Shown here: positions 20,200 to 29,341 of the stretch, piece by piece
Numbering within the stretch: the stretch's first letter is position 1
How the letters are laid out: every line of letters begins with the position of its first letter
From: Streptomyces eurocidicus
GTDB lineage: Bacteria > Actinomycetota > Actinomycetes > Streptomycetales > Streptomycetaceae
Length of the DNA stretch: 64,000 nt
NCBI RefSeq assembly: GCF_002891295.1
Contig: NZ_LGUI01000011.1
Span: 186,001-250,000 of the forward strand
Reading direction: 5' to 3'
Translations under genes and position numbers: made by a program
The notes under the pieces: generated by a model
Told to the model about the DNA's origin: nothing
Seen by the model: only the letters and a program-made list of their open reading frames with translations
Databases searched by the model: none

Positions 20200-20559
20200 C
20201 TACGTCCAGAGGACGGCGACGAAGATGTTGGCCGCCGTCAGCGCGCCCACCGTGCCGAAGGCCGCGGCCTCGACCTTCTCGTCGTCCCGCTTCACGTAGA
20301 CGAGGCCGAGGATCACGACGAGCAGGGCCAGCTTCACGCCGATCTTGACCGTGTTGACGGTGTTGCCGTCGGCCTGGTTGAGGCCGACCAGCGCCACACC
20401 GGTGACCAGCATGGTCAGCGCGCCGTGCAGCATCGCGGGAACCATGCGCGCCTCGCCCTTGCCCATGGCCTTCATCTGGGTCATGAAGCCGCCCAGCAGG
20501 GCCGCGATGCCGATGATGTGGAGGCCGACGACGGCGTGAATCAGTACGTCCATGAGCAC
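20200..20559 (-). CDS. Small integral membrane protein, four predicted helices
   Basis: A 119-residue protein with hydrophobic segments at about residues 5-25 (LIHAVVGLHIIGIAALLGGF), 45-60, 73-88 (VKIGVKLALLVVILGLVYV) and 98-117. No known catalytic motif. GTG at 20559 and ATG at 20553 (two codons later) are both possible. TAGGGT about ten bases upstream could be the -10 of a leaderless transcript. It lies between pcrA and the NlpC gene, as in related streptomycetes from memory. Function unknown. Confidence 0.78.
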   Translation of the reverse strand: MLMDVLIHAVVGLHIIGIAALLGGFMTQMKAMGKGEARMVPAMLHGALTMLVTGVALVGLNQADGNTVNTVKIGVKLALLVVILGLVYVKRDDEKVEAAAFGTVGALTAANIFVAVLWT

Positions 20560-20657
20560 CGACCCTAGCCCGGCCCATACCAGCCACCGGCGGCGAGGTG
20601 GGGCTCTATGCCCACATCGGTCAGGCAGGACGTATATGAATCCAACCGTCTGCGGGT

Positions 20658-20734
20658 CGGCCGGTCACCCTCTGTCGCACTGCGGCCGATTCCAGGCATT
20701 ACCGGTCATGTGCGTTCTGGAGCGTGACCGGCCG
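20658..20734 (+). other. Long inverted repeat in the leader of the NlpC/P60 gene
   Basis: cggccggtcac (20658-20668) is exactly complementary to gtgaccggccg (20724-20734), enclosing 55 bases with further short complementarities. It lies about 150 bases before the wall-hydrolase start in a gene-free stretch (20560-20881). It could fold as an RNA leader structure or mark a regulator site. No known riboswitch consensus was recognised. Confidence 0.45.
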
Positions 20735-20881
20735 CAATAGCGTCCCTCTCCAGACGGCGGTGGCCCGCGCTCTCCCCCCTCGTGGCGGGCCGCCGCCGTA
20801 CCCGTCCGCCGCGTGCGGAACGGGCCCGGCACGACAGCAGGTGTGCACCACCAGCAGGTGTGGAAGGAAGTGACGGCCGAC

Positions 20882-21970
20882 GTGGCATCGCACCGAAAGC
20901 CCAGGCAGCATCCGCTCACCGGAGCCACCGCGCGGACCGCCGCCGGTCTGGCCCTCGCGGGCGCGGCCACCGCCACCGTCCTGGACGGCTCCGCCCACGC
21001 CGCCCCGCACCCGACGCCGTCCCAGCTGCGGACGCAGATCGACCGGTACTACCAGCAGGCCGAGGCCGCCACGGAGCGCTACAACGGCGCCAAGGAGAAG
21101 GCCGACCGGGCGGAGTCCACGCTGGAGGGCCTCCAGGACGAGGCCGCCCGCCGGACCGCCCGGCTCAACACCGCCCGCAACGCCCTGGGGTCCGTCGCCA
21201 CCGCCCAGTACCGCGAGGGCTCCATGCCGACGAGCGTGCGGCTGCTGATGTCCTCCTCCCCCGAGCAGTACCTGGAACGGGCGTCCATGACCGACCGGGC
21301 CGGCGTCCGGCGGAGCATCGCCGTCACCCGGTACCGGCACGAGCTGCGGGACGTCGAGCAGGTGCGGACGACCGCCGGGGACCGCCTTACGGAGCTCCGG
21401 CAGGAGCGGGCCACGCTCGCGCGGCAGAAGCGCGCGGTCGAGTCGAAGCTGACCGAGGCCCGGAAGATCCTGGACCGGCTGCCCGAGGAGGACCGCACGG
21501 CGGTGGCGCGGGGCGAGGTGGTGCCCGCCGCGGTCGACGGCGTCGCGGCCGTGGCGTCGGCCGCGCCCGCCGCGCTCCGGGCGGACCGGTCCGCGCCCCG
21601 CGACGCGCTCCAGGCCCCGACCCAGCGCGCCGCACAGGCCGTGGCCTACGCCTACGCCGCGCTCGGCAAGCCGTACGTCTGGGGGGCGACGGGCCCGTCC
21701 TCCTTCGACTGCTCCGGGCTGGCGCAGGCGGCCTGGCAGGCGGCGGGGGTGTCGCTGCCGCGTACGACGTATACGCAGATCAACGCCGGGCGGCGGGTCT
21801 CACGGGGGGCTCTCGCCCCGGGTGACCTGGTGTTCTTCTACCCGGGGGTGAGCCATGTGGGGATCTATGTGGGGGGCGGACGCATGATCCACGCGCCGCA
21901 CCCCGGGGCGCCGGTGCGGGTCGCGCCGGTCGACGAGATGCCGTTCGCGGGGGCGGCGCGGCCGGCCTGA
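20882..21970 (+). CDS. Secreted NlpC/P60 family peptidoglycan hydrolase
   Basis: A 362-residue protein. The signal peptide runs to about residue 40 (ARTAAGLALAGAATATVL...SAHA). A long coiled-coil region (about 45-195) resembles other Streptomyces P60 proteins. The C-terminal NlpC/P60 domain has the catalytic Cys in SSFDCSGLAQAAW and the His in VSHVGIYVGGG, so it should cleave D-Glu-meso-DAP-type bonds in the wall. GTG at 20882 is chosen because the protein then begins ASHRKPRQH like family members and GGAAGGAAG lies 11 bases upstream. GTG at 20870 is the alternative. The gene ends next to repeat copy C. Confidence 0.9.
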   Translation: MASHRKPRQHPLTGATARTAAGLALAGAATATVLDGSAHAAPHPTPSQLRTQIDRYYQQAEAATERYNGAKEKADRAESTLEGLQDEAARRTARLNTARNALGSVATAQYREGSMPTSVRLLMSSSPEQYLERASMTDRAGVRRSIAVTRYRHELRDVEQVRTTAGDRLTELRQERATLARQKRAVESKLTEARKILDRLPEEDRTAVARGEVVPAAVDGVAAVASAAPAALRADRSAPRDALQAPTQRAAQAVAYAYAALGKPYVWGATGPSSFDCSGLAQAAWQAAGVSLPRTTYTQINAGRRVSRGALAPGDLVFFYPGVSHVGIYVGGGRMIHAPHPGAPVRVAPVDEMPFAGAARPA

Positions 21971-21988
21971 AGCGCGGACCATACGCAC

Positions 21989-22228
21989 GGGGCTCCGCCC
22001 CGGGCCCCGGTCCTCAAACTCCCCCAGCTAACGCTGGGAGGTACCCCCAGACGGGCTGATTTGTCACCCGGAACCGGGCAGGGAACCGCCCCTGGCACAG
22101 GGGAAGCCGAGCTCGGACCGGGCGAAAATCCAGCCCGTCCGGCGATTGAGGACACCGCGCGGAAAGGGGGCCCGGGGGCGGACCCCCCGGTTCCGGGAAG
22201 GGGCGGGTAGGGGAAAACCCGGCAAACG
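21989..22228. repeat. Large intergenic palindromic repeat, copy C
   Basis: It begins ggggctccgccccgggcccc, holds the inner module with gagctcgg in the middle and ends gggaaggggcgggtagggg. It fills the convergent gap between the NlpC gene and the esterase gene. A mini-element copy occupies 22019-22050. Confidence 0.85.
22019..22050. mobile_element. 32-bp palindromic mini-element in repeat copy C
   Basis: Nearly identical to the element at 13527-13558 and placed at the corresponding point of the large repeat (after cctcaaa/cctcaat), so one insertion event may predate the copying of the composite. Confidence 0.6.
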
Positions 22229-22231
22229 CCG

Positions 22232-23347
22232 TCAGCCCCGCACCTGCCGCGTCAGCCACCGGAACACATCCGGCACCTGCCGCTTCCACACCGCCGTCCC
22301 ATGCCCCCCGGCGCCCGCCGGGATCATCTGCACCTGCACCGTCGTCGGCGGCTTCGCCGCCTGCTTGAGGGCCAGGCCGCCCTGGTAGCCGTCGCCCTCC
22401 GCGCCGGAGACGAACAGCGCCGTCCGCGGCGGCGTCTTCGCGTGTTCGAGGATCGTCAGCGGGTTGTGCTCGCGGCGCAGCTCGGGCGTCTTCGCGGTCA
22501 GGGAGGCGGGCTCGCCGACCGGGTCGTTGTAGCCGGAGAGGCTCACGCCCGCGCGGTAGCGGTCGGGGTGCGAGACGGCGAGCTTCGCGGCGCAGTGCGC
22601 GCCCGCCGAGTAGCCGGCGACGGCCCAGCCGTCGGCCTTCTCCTCCGCCCGGAAGGTGTCGGTCACCATCTTGCGGACGTCGACGCTCAGCCAGGTGTCG
22701 GCGTTGACCTTGCCGGGGATGTTGGCGCAGCCGGTGTCGACGTCGCCGAGGAGCGTGGTGCGGGGCGCCACGACGATGAACGGCGCGACCTCGCCCTTCT
22801 CCATCATCGGCTTGAGCTGGGTGTTGACCTCAAGAGTGCCGAACCACGCCTTCGCCGAGCCGGGGAAGCCGGGCAGCACCTCGACGACGGGGAACTTCCG
22901 GTCCTTGTACGCGGGGTCGTCGTACTGCGGCGGCAGCCAGACGTAGACCTCGCCCTCCACACCGGATATCCGGCCCTTGAGCCTGGTCTCCTGGACTCCG
23001 GGCCCCATCCGCTTGTCCGAGGCGGGCGTGAACTTCTGGACCACCTTCGGCTCGGCGTCCGCGTTCTTGCCGCCGGTGCCGTCCGGGCCGAGGTCGACGG
23101 CCGCCCGGACGTGGTCGCCGGTGCCGAGGAGGTCGTCCCAGGTGTCGAAGAGGCCGTTGGAGTTGTTGACGATCACGAAGACCATGGCGAGGGCGGTCGC
23201 CTGTGCGAAGAGCAGCATGCACAGCCGCACCACGAGCCGTACGAGCCGGGGCCCGCGGGTCCGGCTCCACAGGGTCAGCGGCAGGACGAGCGCCACCACG
23301 ACCAGGGCGATCGTGGTGAGGAAGAAGGGTGTCCCCGTCAGGCTCAT
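22232..23347 (-). CDS. Membrane-anchored alpha/beta-hydrolase, esterase D/mycolyltransferase-like
   Basis: A 371-residue protein with an N-terminal membrane region (about residues 8-28 and 38-62). A hydrolase domain follows, with VYVWLPPQYDDPAY, FPVVEVLPGFPG, the nucleophile elbow GYSAGA and a C-terminal GAGGHGTAVWK carrying the probable catalytic His. Distantly related to antigen 85-type and esterase D enzymes, so extracytoplasmic ester hydrolysis or acyl transfer is likely; substrate unknown. ATG at 23347 gives a normal N-terminus; an upstream extension adds 17 polar residues. No clear operon partner. Confidence 0.82.
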   Translation of the reverse strand: MSLTGTPFFLTTIALVVVALVLPLTLWSRTRGPRLVRLVVRLCMLLFAQATALAMVFVIVNNSNGLFDTWDDLLGTGDHVRAAVDLGPDGTGGKNADAEPKVVQKFTPASDKRMGPGVQETRLKGRISGVEGEVYVWLPPQYDDPAYKDRKFPVVEVLPGFPGSAKAWFGTLEVNTQLKPMMEKGEVAPFIVVAPRTTLLGDVDTGCANIPGKVNADTWLSVDVRKMVTDTFRAEEKADGWAVAGYSAGAHCAAKLAVSHPDRYRAGVSLSGYNDPVGEPASLTAKTPELRREHNPLTILEHAKTPPRTALFVSGAEGDGYQGGLALKQAAKPPTTVQVQMIPAGAGGHGTAVWKRQVPDVFRWLTRQVRG

Positions 23348-23505
23348 CAGGCTCTCGTTTCGGGTGTCGGCCCGGCGCGGGGCCTGGGCCCTACGCAAGT
23401 GAGAGCCTCTCGTCCGTTCTAGATGGCCTGACGGTCTCCTCGGTTCCAGCCCGCTCCGGGTCGGTACGGGCGCGGGTGCGGCCGGTCAGCCTGCCGGCTG
23501 GCCGG

Positions 23506-24189
23506 TCAGACCAGCCTGCGGGCCGTCGCCCAGCGGGTCAGCTCGTGCCGGTTGGACAGCTGGAGCTTGCGCAGCACCGCCGAGACATGGGACTCCACCG
23601 TCTTCACGGAGATGAACAGCTGCTTGGCGATCTCCTTGTAGGCGTAGCCGCGGGCGATCAGGCGCAGCACCTCGCGCTCGCGCTGGGTGAGGCGGTCGAG
23701 GTCCTCGTCGACGGGCGGGGCGTCGGTGGAGGCGAAGGCGTCGAGGACGAAGCCGGCCAGCCGGGGCGAGAAGACGGCGTCGCCGTCCTTGACCCGGAAG
23801 ACGGCGTCGACCAGGTCGGTGCCGGTGATGGTCTTGGTGACGTAGCCGCGGGCGCCGCCGCGGATGACCCCGATGACGTCCTCGGCGGCGTCGGAGACCG
23901 ACAGCGCGAGGAAGCGGACCGGGTGCTCCGGGTCGGCCATCAGCGGGGCGCAGCGGCGCAGCACCTCCACCCCGCCGCCGCCGGGGAGGTGGACGTCCAG
24001 CAGGACCACCTCGGGGCGGGTCGCGGTGATGACGGTGACGGCCTGGTCGACGTCGGCGGCCTCGCCGACGACCTCGACGCCCGTACGGTCGGTGGCCCCG
24101 ATCTCCGCCTGCACACCCGTACGGAACATCCGGTGGTCGTCCACCAGCACGACCCGCACGTGGCGCTCCGTCGTCTCTTCGGTCGTCAT
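23506..24189 (-). CDS. NarL/LuxR-family response regulator
   Basis: A 227-residue protein. The receiver domain has DD at 17-18, the phosphoacceptor D65 in LLDVHLPG and the conserved KTI near 118. The C-terminal LuxR helix-turn-helix is intact (LTQREREVLRLIARGYAYKEIAKQLF...VKTVESHVSAVLRKL). Its ATG overlaps the stop of the sensor kinase gene (ATGA, 24186-24189), so the two form a coupled two-component pair. The PspC domain of the kinase suggests envelope stress as the input. Confidence 0.93.
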   Translation of the reverse strand: MTTEETTERHVRVVLVDDHRMFRTGVQAEIGATDRTGVEVVGEAADVDQAVTVITATRPEVVLLDVHLPGGGGVEVLRRCAPLMADPEHPVRFLALSVSDAAEDVIGVIRGGARGYVTKTITGTDLVDAVFRVKDGDAVFSPRLAGFVLDAFASTDAPPVDEDLDRLTQREREVLRLIARGYAYKEIAKQLFISVKTVESHVSAVLRKLQLSNRHELTRWATARRLV

Positions 24190-25451
24190 GCCGCCGCCCT
24201 CTCCATTTCCAGCTCCACTTCGGTTCCCCCACCGGGCACGGAACGCAGTCTCGCCGTGCCGCCGTTGCGCTGCATCCTGCCGATGATGGACTCGCGGACG
24301 CCCATCCGGTCGTCCGGCACCGCGTCCAGGTCGAAGCCGGGCCCCCGGTCGCGCACGGAGAGGAAGACCGTGCGCCCCTCGACCTCGGCGTAAACCTGGA
24401 CGGCGCCGCCCTCGCCACCGTACTTGGCGGCGTTGACCATGGCTTCACGAGCGGCCTGCATCTGTGCGGCCAGCTTCTCGTCCAGGGCGCAGTCGCCGAC
24501 GACCACGACCTCGATCGGCACCCCGTGGTGGTCCTCGACCTCGGCGGCGGTGGCCTTGACGGCCTCGGCGAGGGTCTCGGGCTCCTCCGCCTCGTCCTTC
24601 CCGCGGCCCTCCGGCCGGTACAGCCAGGCGCGCAGCTCGCGCTCCTGAGCGCGGGCGAGCCGGGCGACCTCGCGGGGGTCCTCGGCGTTGCGCTGGATCA
24701 GGGTGAGGGTGTGCAGGACGGAGTCGTGGACGTGCGCGGCGACCTCGGCCCGCTCCTGGGCCCGGATGCGCATGGTGCGTTCGGCCGAGAGGTCCTGGGT
24801 CATCCGTACGAGCGAGGGGCCGGCCAGCAGCGCGATGCCGACCAGGACGGCCAGCGACGCCTGGAGGACGGTGCCGAGGTGCTCGCCCGAGCCCTGGAGC
24901 ACGACGATGCCGGTGACGCCTACGCCGGCCAGGGCGACGCCCGCGGCGCCGCGCGCGAGCGGCAGGACGCGCTTGCGGCGGCTGACCTCCATCCAGTGGG
25001 CGCGGCGGGCGTTGTCGGCCTGGCGCCAGACGAGGGCGACGCCCGCGCCGACGAGCAGCAGCGGCCAGATGTAGGCGTTGGCCCGGCCGAGGTGGAGGTT
25101 GTCGACGAAGATCGCGGCGCCGATGACGAGCGCGACGAGCGCGAAGACCTGTCCCCGGTCGGGCTTGCGGGCGAAGAGCCGCCGCCGTCCGTCGGGCCAG
25201 GTCTCGGCGGGCGCCGGGCGCGGCGCCTCGACGCCGCCGACGCCGAGCGGCACGACGAACCAGAACACCGCGTAGAGCACCGCGCCCATGCCCTGGGCCA
25301 GCAGCAGGGCCAGGAAGACGATGCGCACCCAGGAGACCGGCGCCCCCAGGTGCCCGGCGAGGCCACGGGCGACGCCGCCGAGCATCCGGCCCTCGGCGCT
25401 GCGGTAGAGCTTGCGCAGTGGGGGGCTGTCGGGGGGTGGGGCGGTGGTCAT
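24186..25451 (-). CDS. PspC-domain sensor histidine kinase
   Basis: A 421-residue protein. An N-terminal PspC domain (RKLYRSAEGRMLGGVARGLAGHLGAPVSWVRIVFLALLL) is followed by further membrane helices. A HisKA_3 dimerisation region has the phosphoacceptor His in AAHVHDSVLHTLTL, and the HATPase_c domain shows AREAMVNAAKYG, VRDRGPGFD and a GGT box. PspC proteins sense or transmit membrane stress, and fusion to a kinase is a recognised actinobacterial arrangement. ATG at 25451 is preferred; the 12-residue upstream extension is not PspC-like. Operon with the response regulator. Confidence 0.92.
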   Translation of the reverse strand: MTTAPPPDSPPLRKLYRSAEGRMLGGVARGLAGHLGAPVSWVRIVFLALLLAQGMGAVLYAVFWFVVPLGVGGVEAPRPAPAETWPDGRRRLFARKPDRGQVFALVALVIGAAIFVDNLHLGRANAYIWPLLLVGAGVALVWRQADNARRAHWMEVSRRKRVLPLARGAAGVALAGVGVTGIVVLQGSGEHLGTVLQASLAVLVGIALLAGPSLVRMTQDLSAERTMRIRAQERAEVAAHVHDSVLHTLTLIQRNAEDPREVARLARAQERELRAWLYRPEGRGKDEAEEPETLAEAVKATAAEVEDHHGVPIEVVVVGDCALDEKLAAQMQAAREAMVNAAKYGGEGGAVQVYAEVEGRTVFLSVRDRGPGFDLDAVPDDRMGVRESIIGRMQRNGGTARLRSVPGGGTEVELEMERAAA

Positions 25452-25539
25452 GGTCCGATCGTCACATGTGGTCGTGGGCGCGGGCATCAGGGTCGACCCT
25501 GACGGGACCCGGGGGTGCCCTGCGAGGTGCCCTGCGGGC

Positions 25540-25812
25540 GGCTTTGTCCCCTACCCGCCCCTTCCCGTAACCGGGGGCTTCGCCCCCGGGCCCCCTTTCC
25601 GCGCTCCGCGCGGTGTCCTCAAGCGCCGGACGGGCTGAGTTGTTGCCCGGAACCGGGCTGAGAAGTTGTTGCCTGGGGCCAGGCGGAAAGCCGAGCTCGG
25701 ACCGGGCGAAAATCCAGCCCGGCCGGCGATTGAGGCCACCGCGCGTCAGCGCGGAACGGGGGCCCGGGGCGGAGCCCCGTTCGGGAAGGGGCGGGTCGGG
25801 GAAAGCCCCCGG
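25540..25812. repeat. Large intergenic palindromic repeat, copy D
   Basis: A full copy with modules cccctacccgccccttcccg, ccgggggcttcgcccccggg, cctcaagcgccggacgggct, gagctcgg, a right inner module and gggaaggggcggg. It accounts for nearly all of the 372-base gap between the sensor kinase gene and the kinase gene at 25824. Confidence 0.87.
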
Positions 25813-25823
25813 CAGGGCACCCC

Positions 25824-27623
25824 CTACCGACCGCGGCGGAAGCCGTCCCGCACCGCGTCGAACACCGGCCGGTGCCGGTCCCAGTCCGCCTTCGGCGCCG
25901 AGAGGTAGATCGCGTACTCGTTGCCCCCCTCCCGCCCGAACCCCAGGTCGATCGCCCGGAAATCCCGCGCACGGCCCTTGAACTCGAACTCCCAGACCGC
26001 CGCCGGCTCCCCCCGGTACGTGGTCTCCTGCATCCGCCCGCGCTGGTAGCCGTCCACCTTGGTGCGCATCTGCGACTCGACGTCCTTCCAGTGCTGGAGG
26101 TGGTCGGAGCTCGCGAAGTCCAGGACGTTGACCTTGAGGTTCGCGAGGCCGGTCCCGTCGATGTAGTCGACCTCCACGGACGACTTGGCCCGCCGGGTCC
26201 AGCCGTCCGGCACGGGGAAGGAGACGCCGAGCTTCTCCTCCTTGACCAGGTGGTAGCCCTTGGGGACGACCGGGGGCGGTTCGACGGAGGACGAGGGTCT
26301 CGTCGGCGCCGGGGAGGAGCCCGGCTTCGGGGCGTCCTTCGCGGGCGCGTCGCGGGCGGTGACGTCCTCGGTGCCGCCGTCGCGGAGGTAGAGGGCGGCG
26401 GCACCCGCCAGGCCGGCGACCGCGACGACGGAGACCGCGATCACGATCCACGTCGGCGCGCGCCTGGAACGGCGTTCGCCGCCGTCGCCCTTACGGCCGC
26501 TGCCGTCCTTCTTACGGTCGCTGCCGTCCTTACCGATGCCGCCGTCGCCCTTACGGACGCCGCTGTCGCCCTTACGGATGCCACCGTCGCTCTTACGCTC
26601 ACCGACGTCCTTACAGACGCCGCCTTCGCTGCCGCCCCTGCGCACCGGCTCGGGCACCGCCACGGGCTCCGTCGGCACCGCCGAGGGCCGGGACGAGGGC
26701 CGGGACGCCGCCCCGCCGCCGGAGGCCCCCCGCACGCCCTCGGGGTCCAGCGACATGAGCGCCGTCTCCGCCTCCGCCGCCGGCTCCCGCAGGATCTGCT
26801 CGGCGAGTTCGGCCGGGGGTCGCAGGTCCGGCTCCTTGGCGAGGAGGGTCTCGACGAGCCGGGTCAGCGCGCCCGCCCGGCGCGGCGGCTCCAGGGGGTC
26901 CATGGCGATCGCGTAGGCCGTCTCGACGGCCGTGTCCTTGCGGAACGGCGGGCGGCCCTCCAGCGCCTGGTACAGGGTCGCGCCGAGGGCCCACAGGTCG
27001 GAGGCGGGGCCGGGCTTGCCGCCCTTGACCCGCTCGGGCGCGATGTAGTCGATCGAGCCGACCATCTCACCGGTCTTGGTGAGGGTCGAGGTGCCGGTGG
27101 ACTGGGCGATGCCGAAGTCGGTGAGGACGACCCGGCCGTCGTGGCCGAGCAGGACGTTGCCCGGCTTCACATCGCGGTGCAGCACCCCGGCGGCGTGCGC
27201 CGCGCGCAGCGCCGCGATCATTCCGCGCCCGATGCGGGCGGCCTCCTCGGGGGTGACCGTGCCGTTCTGGAGGACGTCGCCGAGCGTCCGGGAGGGCACG
27301 TACTCCATGACGATGCAGGGCAGCCCCCGGTCGTCGACCACATCGTGGACGACGACCACGTTGGGGTGGGTGATCCGGGCGGCGGCGCGGGCCTCGCGGC
27401 GGGTGCGCTCGTGGAGCGTGGCGAGCTCGTCCTCGTCCAGATAGGGCGACACATGCAGCTGCTTGAGCGCCACCTGACGGTCGAGCAGCTCGTCCTGGGT
27501 GCGCCAGACCGTGCCCATGCCGCCGCGGCCTATCCGGTCCAGGAGCCGATAGCGCCCGGCTATCAGCCGACCCTGGTCCGGCAGCGGCCCCGCCGCCTCG
27601 GACCCGGACACCGACTCCGTCAC
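25824..27623 (-). CDS. Transmembrane serine/threonine protein kinase (PknB type)
   Basis: A 599-residue protein. The kinase domain covers about 22-290: glycine loop IGRGGMGTVW, VALK lysine K54, HRDVKPGN, DFG and an activation loop ending APER. A disordered linker with basic KGDGG/RKDGS repeats precedes one membrane helix (about 391-413), and a 186-residue external part contains GYHLVKEEKLGVSFPVPDGW, with no PASTA repeats. GTG at 27623 has GGAGGGG upstream. The kinase at 40646 has the same order of parts and a related external domain, so they are paralogues. Autophosphorylation is expected; targets unknown. Confidence 0.92.
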   Translation of the reverse strand: MTESVSGSEAAGPLPDQGRLIAGRYRLLDRIGRGGMGTVWRTQDELLDRQVALKQLHVSPYLDEDELATLHERTRREARAAARITHPNVVVVHDVVDDRGLPCIVMEYVPSRTLGDVLQNGTVTPEEAARIGRGMIAALRAAHAAGVLHRDVKPGNVLLGHDGRVVLTDFGIAQSTGTSTLTKTGEMVGSIDYIAPERVKGGKPGPASDLWALGATLYQALEGRPPFRKDTAVETAYAIAMDPLEPPRRAGALTRLVETLLAKEPDLRPPAELAEQILREPAAEAETALMSLDPEGVRGASGGGAASRPSSRPSAVPTEPVAVPEPVRRGGSEGGVCKDVGERKSDGGIRKGDSGVRKGDGGIGKDGSDRKKDGSGRKGDGGERRSRRAPTWIVIAVSVVAVAGLAGAAALYLRDGGTEDVTARDAPAKDAPKPGSSPAPTRPSSSVEPPPVVPKGYHLVKEEKLGVSFPVPDGWTRRAKSSVEVDYIDGTGLANLKVNVLDFASSDHLQHWKDVESQMRTKVDGYQRGRMQETTYRGEPAAVWEFEFKGRARDFRAIDLGFGREGGNEYAIYLSAPKADWDRHRPVFDAVRDGFRRGR

Positions 27624-27756
27624 CCTGCACCCCTCCGGTTCCCCCGCAAGTGATCGATGCGCCACGATATCGGCCACCCTCTCAGGGGATATCTCAGGGA
27701 ACGGCCAGGGTCGCCGGGTGTGCCGCAAGCGCGTTCCGGTTGACACCATGTCCTGT

Positions 27757-29085
27757 ATGACCGACACACCCACCAGCGAGGACGCGCAACCGGCGGGCGC
27801 GGTTCACGGCATGACGCACGAGGCCCGGCCGCCCCTGCGGCGCAGCCGTGACCACAAGGCGATCGCCGGCGTCTGCGGCGGCGCGGGCCGCTGTTTCGAC
27901 CTCGACCCCGTCGTCTTCCGGGTGGTGCTGGGCGTCCTCTCGGTCACCGGCGGGCTGGGCCTGATCCTCTACGGGTTCGCGTGGCTGCTGATCCCGCTGG
28001 AGGGCGAGGAGGAGAACGAGGGCCGCCGGATGCTGTCGGGCCGGGTCGACGGCCCGGCGCTGACGGCCGTGCTGTGCGCGCTGGTGGGTTGCGGCCTGTT
28101 CCTGTCGATGCTCAACAACAGCGCGGTGATGTCCTTCGGGCTGATGCTGACGATCGCCACGGCGGGCGCCGCGTACTGGTCGCGGCACCGGACGGAGGAG
28201 CGGGAGGACGTGCCCGCCGCCGAGAAGCACGCGCAGAAGCCGAAGACGGCCCCGGCGCCGCCCGAGACCCAGGCGCCGCCCGCCCCGGGCGGCCCGTCCT
28301 GGTGGCGGGACCCGATCGTCAAGGACGGCACGACGGGCCCGATGGGCGCGGAGACCGGCTATCTGTGGGGCCCGGACGACGGCCCGCGGGACCGGTGGCC
28401 CGAGCCGGGGCCCCGGGGCCGGGAGGCGGCCGCCCGCCCGGCGAAGGCGGCGCAGGGCAGGCCGCTCGGCGGCCGGACGTTCCTGCTGGCCCTCCTCGCG
28501 TTCGCGCTGGGCACCGGCCTGGCCTGGCACCACCAGCCGCTCGGCACCTGCCTGGAGATCGGTCTGGCGGCGGCGCTGGGCGTCTTCGGGCTCGGCATCT
28601 CGGTCAGCTCGCTCTACGGGCGCACGGGCGGCGGCACGGTCGTCGCGGCCGTGCTGACGGCGGTCCTGCTGACGGGTGCCGCCGCCCTGCCGAAGTCGGT
28701 GAGCACCGACTGGACGCGGTCGACGTGGCGCCCGGCGGACGCCGCGGCGGTGCGCGGGGAGTACCGGGTGGGCAGCGGCGTCGGCGTCCTCGATCTGACG
28801 GACCTGAAGTGGCCGGGGGACGCCCCCCTCCGCACGGCCGCCGAGGTCGGGGCCGGGCAGCTCAGGGTGGTGCTCCCGCAGGACGTCACCGCGAAGCTCA
28901 CGCTCGACGTGGGCGTCGGTGACATCCAGCTGCCCGGCGAGGCGCGCGACGACATCGACGTACGGTCCGGGCAGCGGCGGAGCACGACGCTGGGCCCGCT
29001 CCCCGGGAAGTCCTCCCGGGGCACCCTGGAGCTCCGTCTCAAGGTCGGCATCGGACAGGTGGAGGTGACCCGTGCGGCGGCATGA
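27757..29085 (+). CDS. PspC-domain membrane protein, LiaF-like C-terminus
   Basis: A 442-residue protein. A PspC domain near residues 28-80 (RRSRDHKAIAGVCGGAGRCFDLDPVVFRVVLGVLSV) is followed by about four more membrane spans and a Pro-rich loop. The extracytoplasmic beta-rich C-terminus (GVGVLDLTDLKWPG, AEVGAGQLRVVLPQDV) resembles the toast-rack/LiaF C-terminal fold. It is divergent from the kinase gene at 25824 and near the PspC kinase system, so a shared role in envelope-stress signalling is a reasonable inference. ATG at 27757 is chosen. ATG at 27748 and a farther start are alternatives. Confidence 0.86.
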   Translation: MTDTPTSEDAQPAGAVHGMTHEARPPLRRSRDHKAIAGVCGGAGRCFDLDPVVFRVVLGVLSVTGGLGLILYGFAWLLIPLEGEEENEGRRMLSGRVDGPALTAVLCALVGCGLFLSMLNNSAVMSFGLMLTIATAGAAYWSRHRTEEREDVPAAEKHAQKPKTAPAPPETQAPPAPGGPSWWRDPIVKDGTTGPMGAETGYLWGPDDGPRDRWPEPGPRGREAAARPAKAAQGRPLGGRTFLLALLAFALGTGLAWHHQPLGTCLEIGLAAALGVFGLGISVSSLYGRTGGGTVVAAVLTAVLLTGAAALPKSVSTDWTRSTWRPADAAAVRGEYRVGSGVGVLDLTDLKWPGDAPLRTAAEVGAGQLRVVLPQDVTAKLTLDVGVGDIQLPGEARDDIDVRSGQRRSTTLGPLPGKSSRGTLELRLKVGIGQVEVTRAAA

Positions 29086-29326
29086 CTTCGAACCGGGCAA
29101 GCTCGTGGTCGGGCTGGTGCTGCTGGGCGGCTGCGCCGCCTATCTCGCCGCGGCCCACGGCTCCTGGCACTTCCCGGCCTACGCCCTGCTGCCGGTCCTG
29201 GCCGCCGGCTTCTGCCTGGCGGGCCTGGTGTCCTTCCTGGCGTTCGTGGTGCGCCGGGCCCGCGCCCGGGGCGCCGACCCGGACGGGCCGGGCGGCGGTG
29301 CCCCCTCGCGCGGGGGCACCGGGTGA
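29072..29326 (+). CDS. Small two-helix membrane protein overlapping the PspC gene
   Basis: 84 residues starting at GTG (29072), 14 bases inside the preceding gene, with GGAGGTGACCC as ribosome-binding site. Two hydrophobic segments are visible (LVVGLVLLGGCAAYLAAA and FPAYALLPVLAAGFCLAGLV), and a Gly/Arg-rich tail follows. The overlap implies translational coupling, so it probably works with the PspC protein. No family recognised. Confidence 0.78.
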   Translation: MRRHDFEPGKLVVGLVLLGGCAAYLAAAHGSWHFPAYALLPVLAAGFCLAGLVSFLAFVVRRARARGADPDGPGGGAPSRGGTG

Positions 29327-29341
29327 GCCGGTAAGGGTGCC

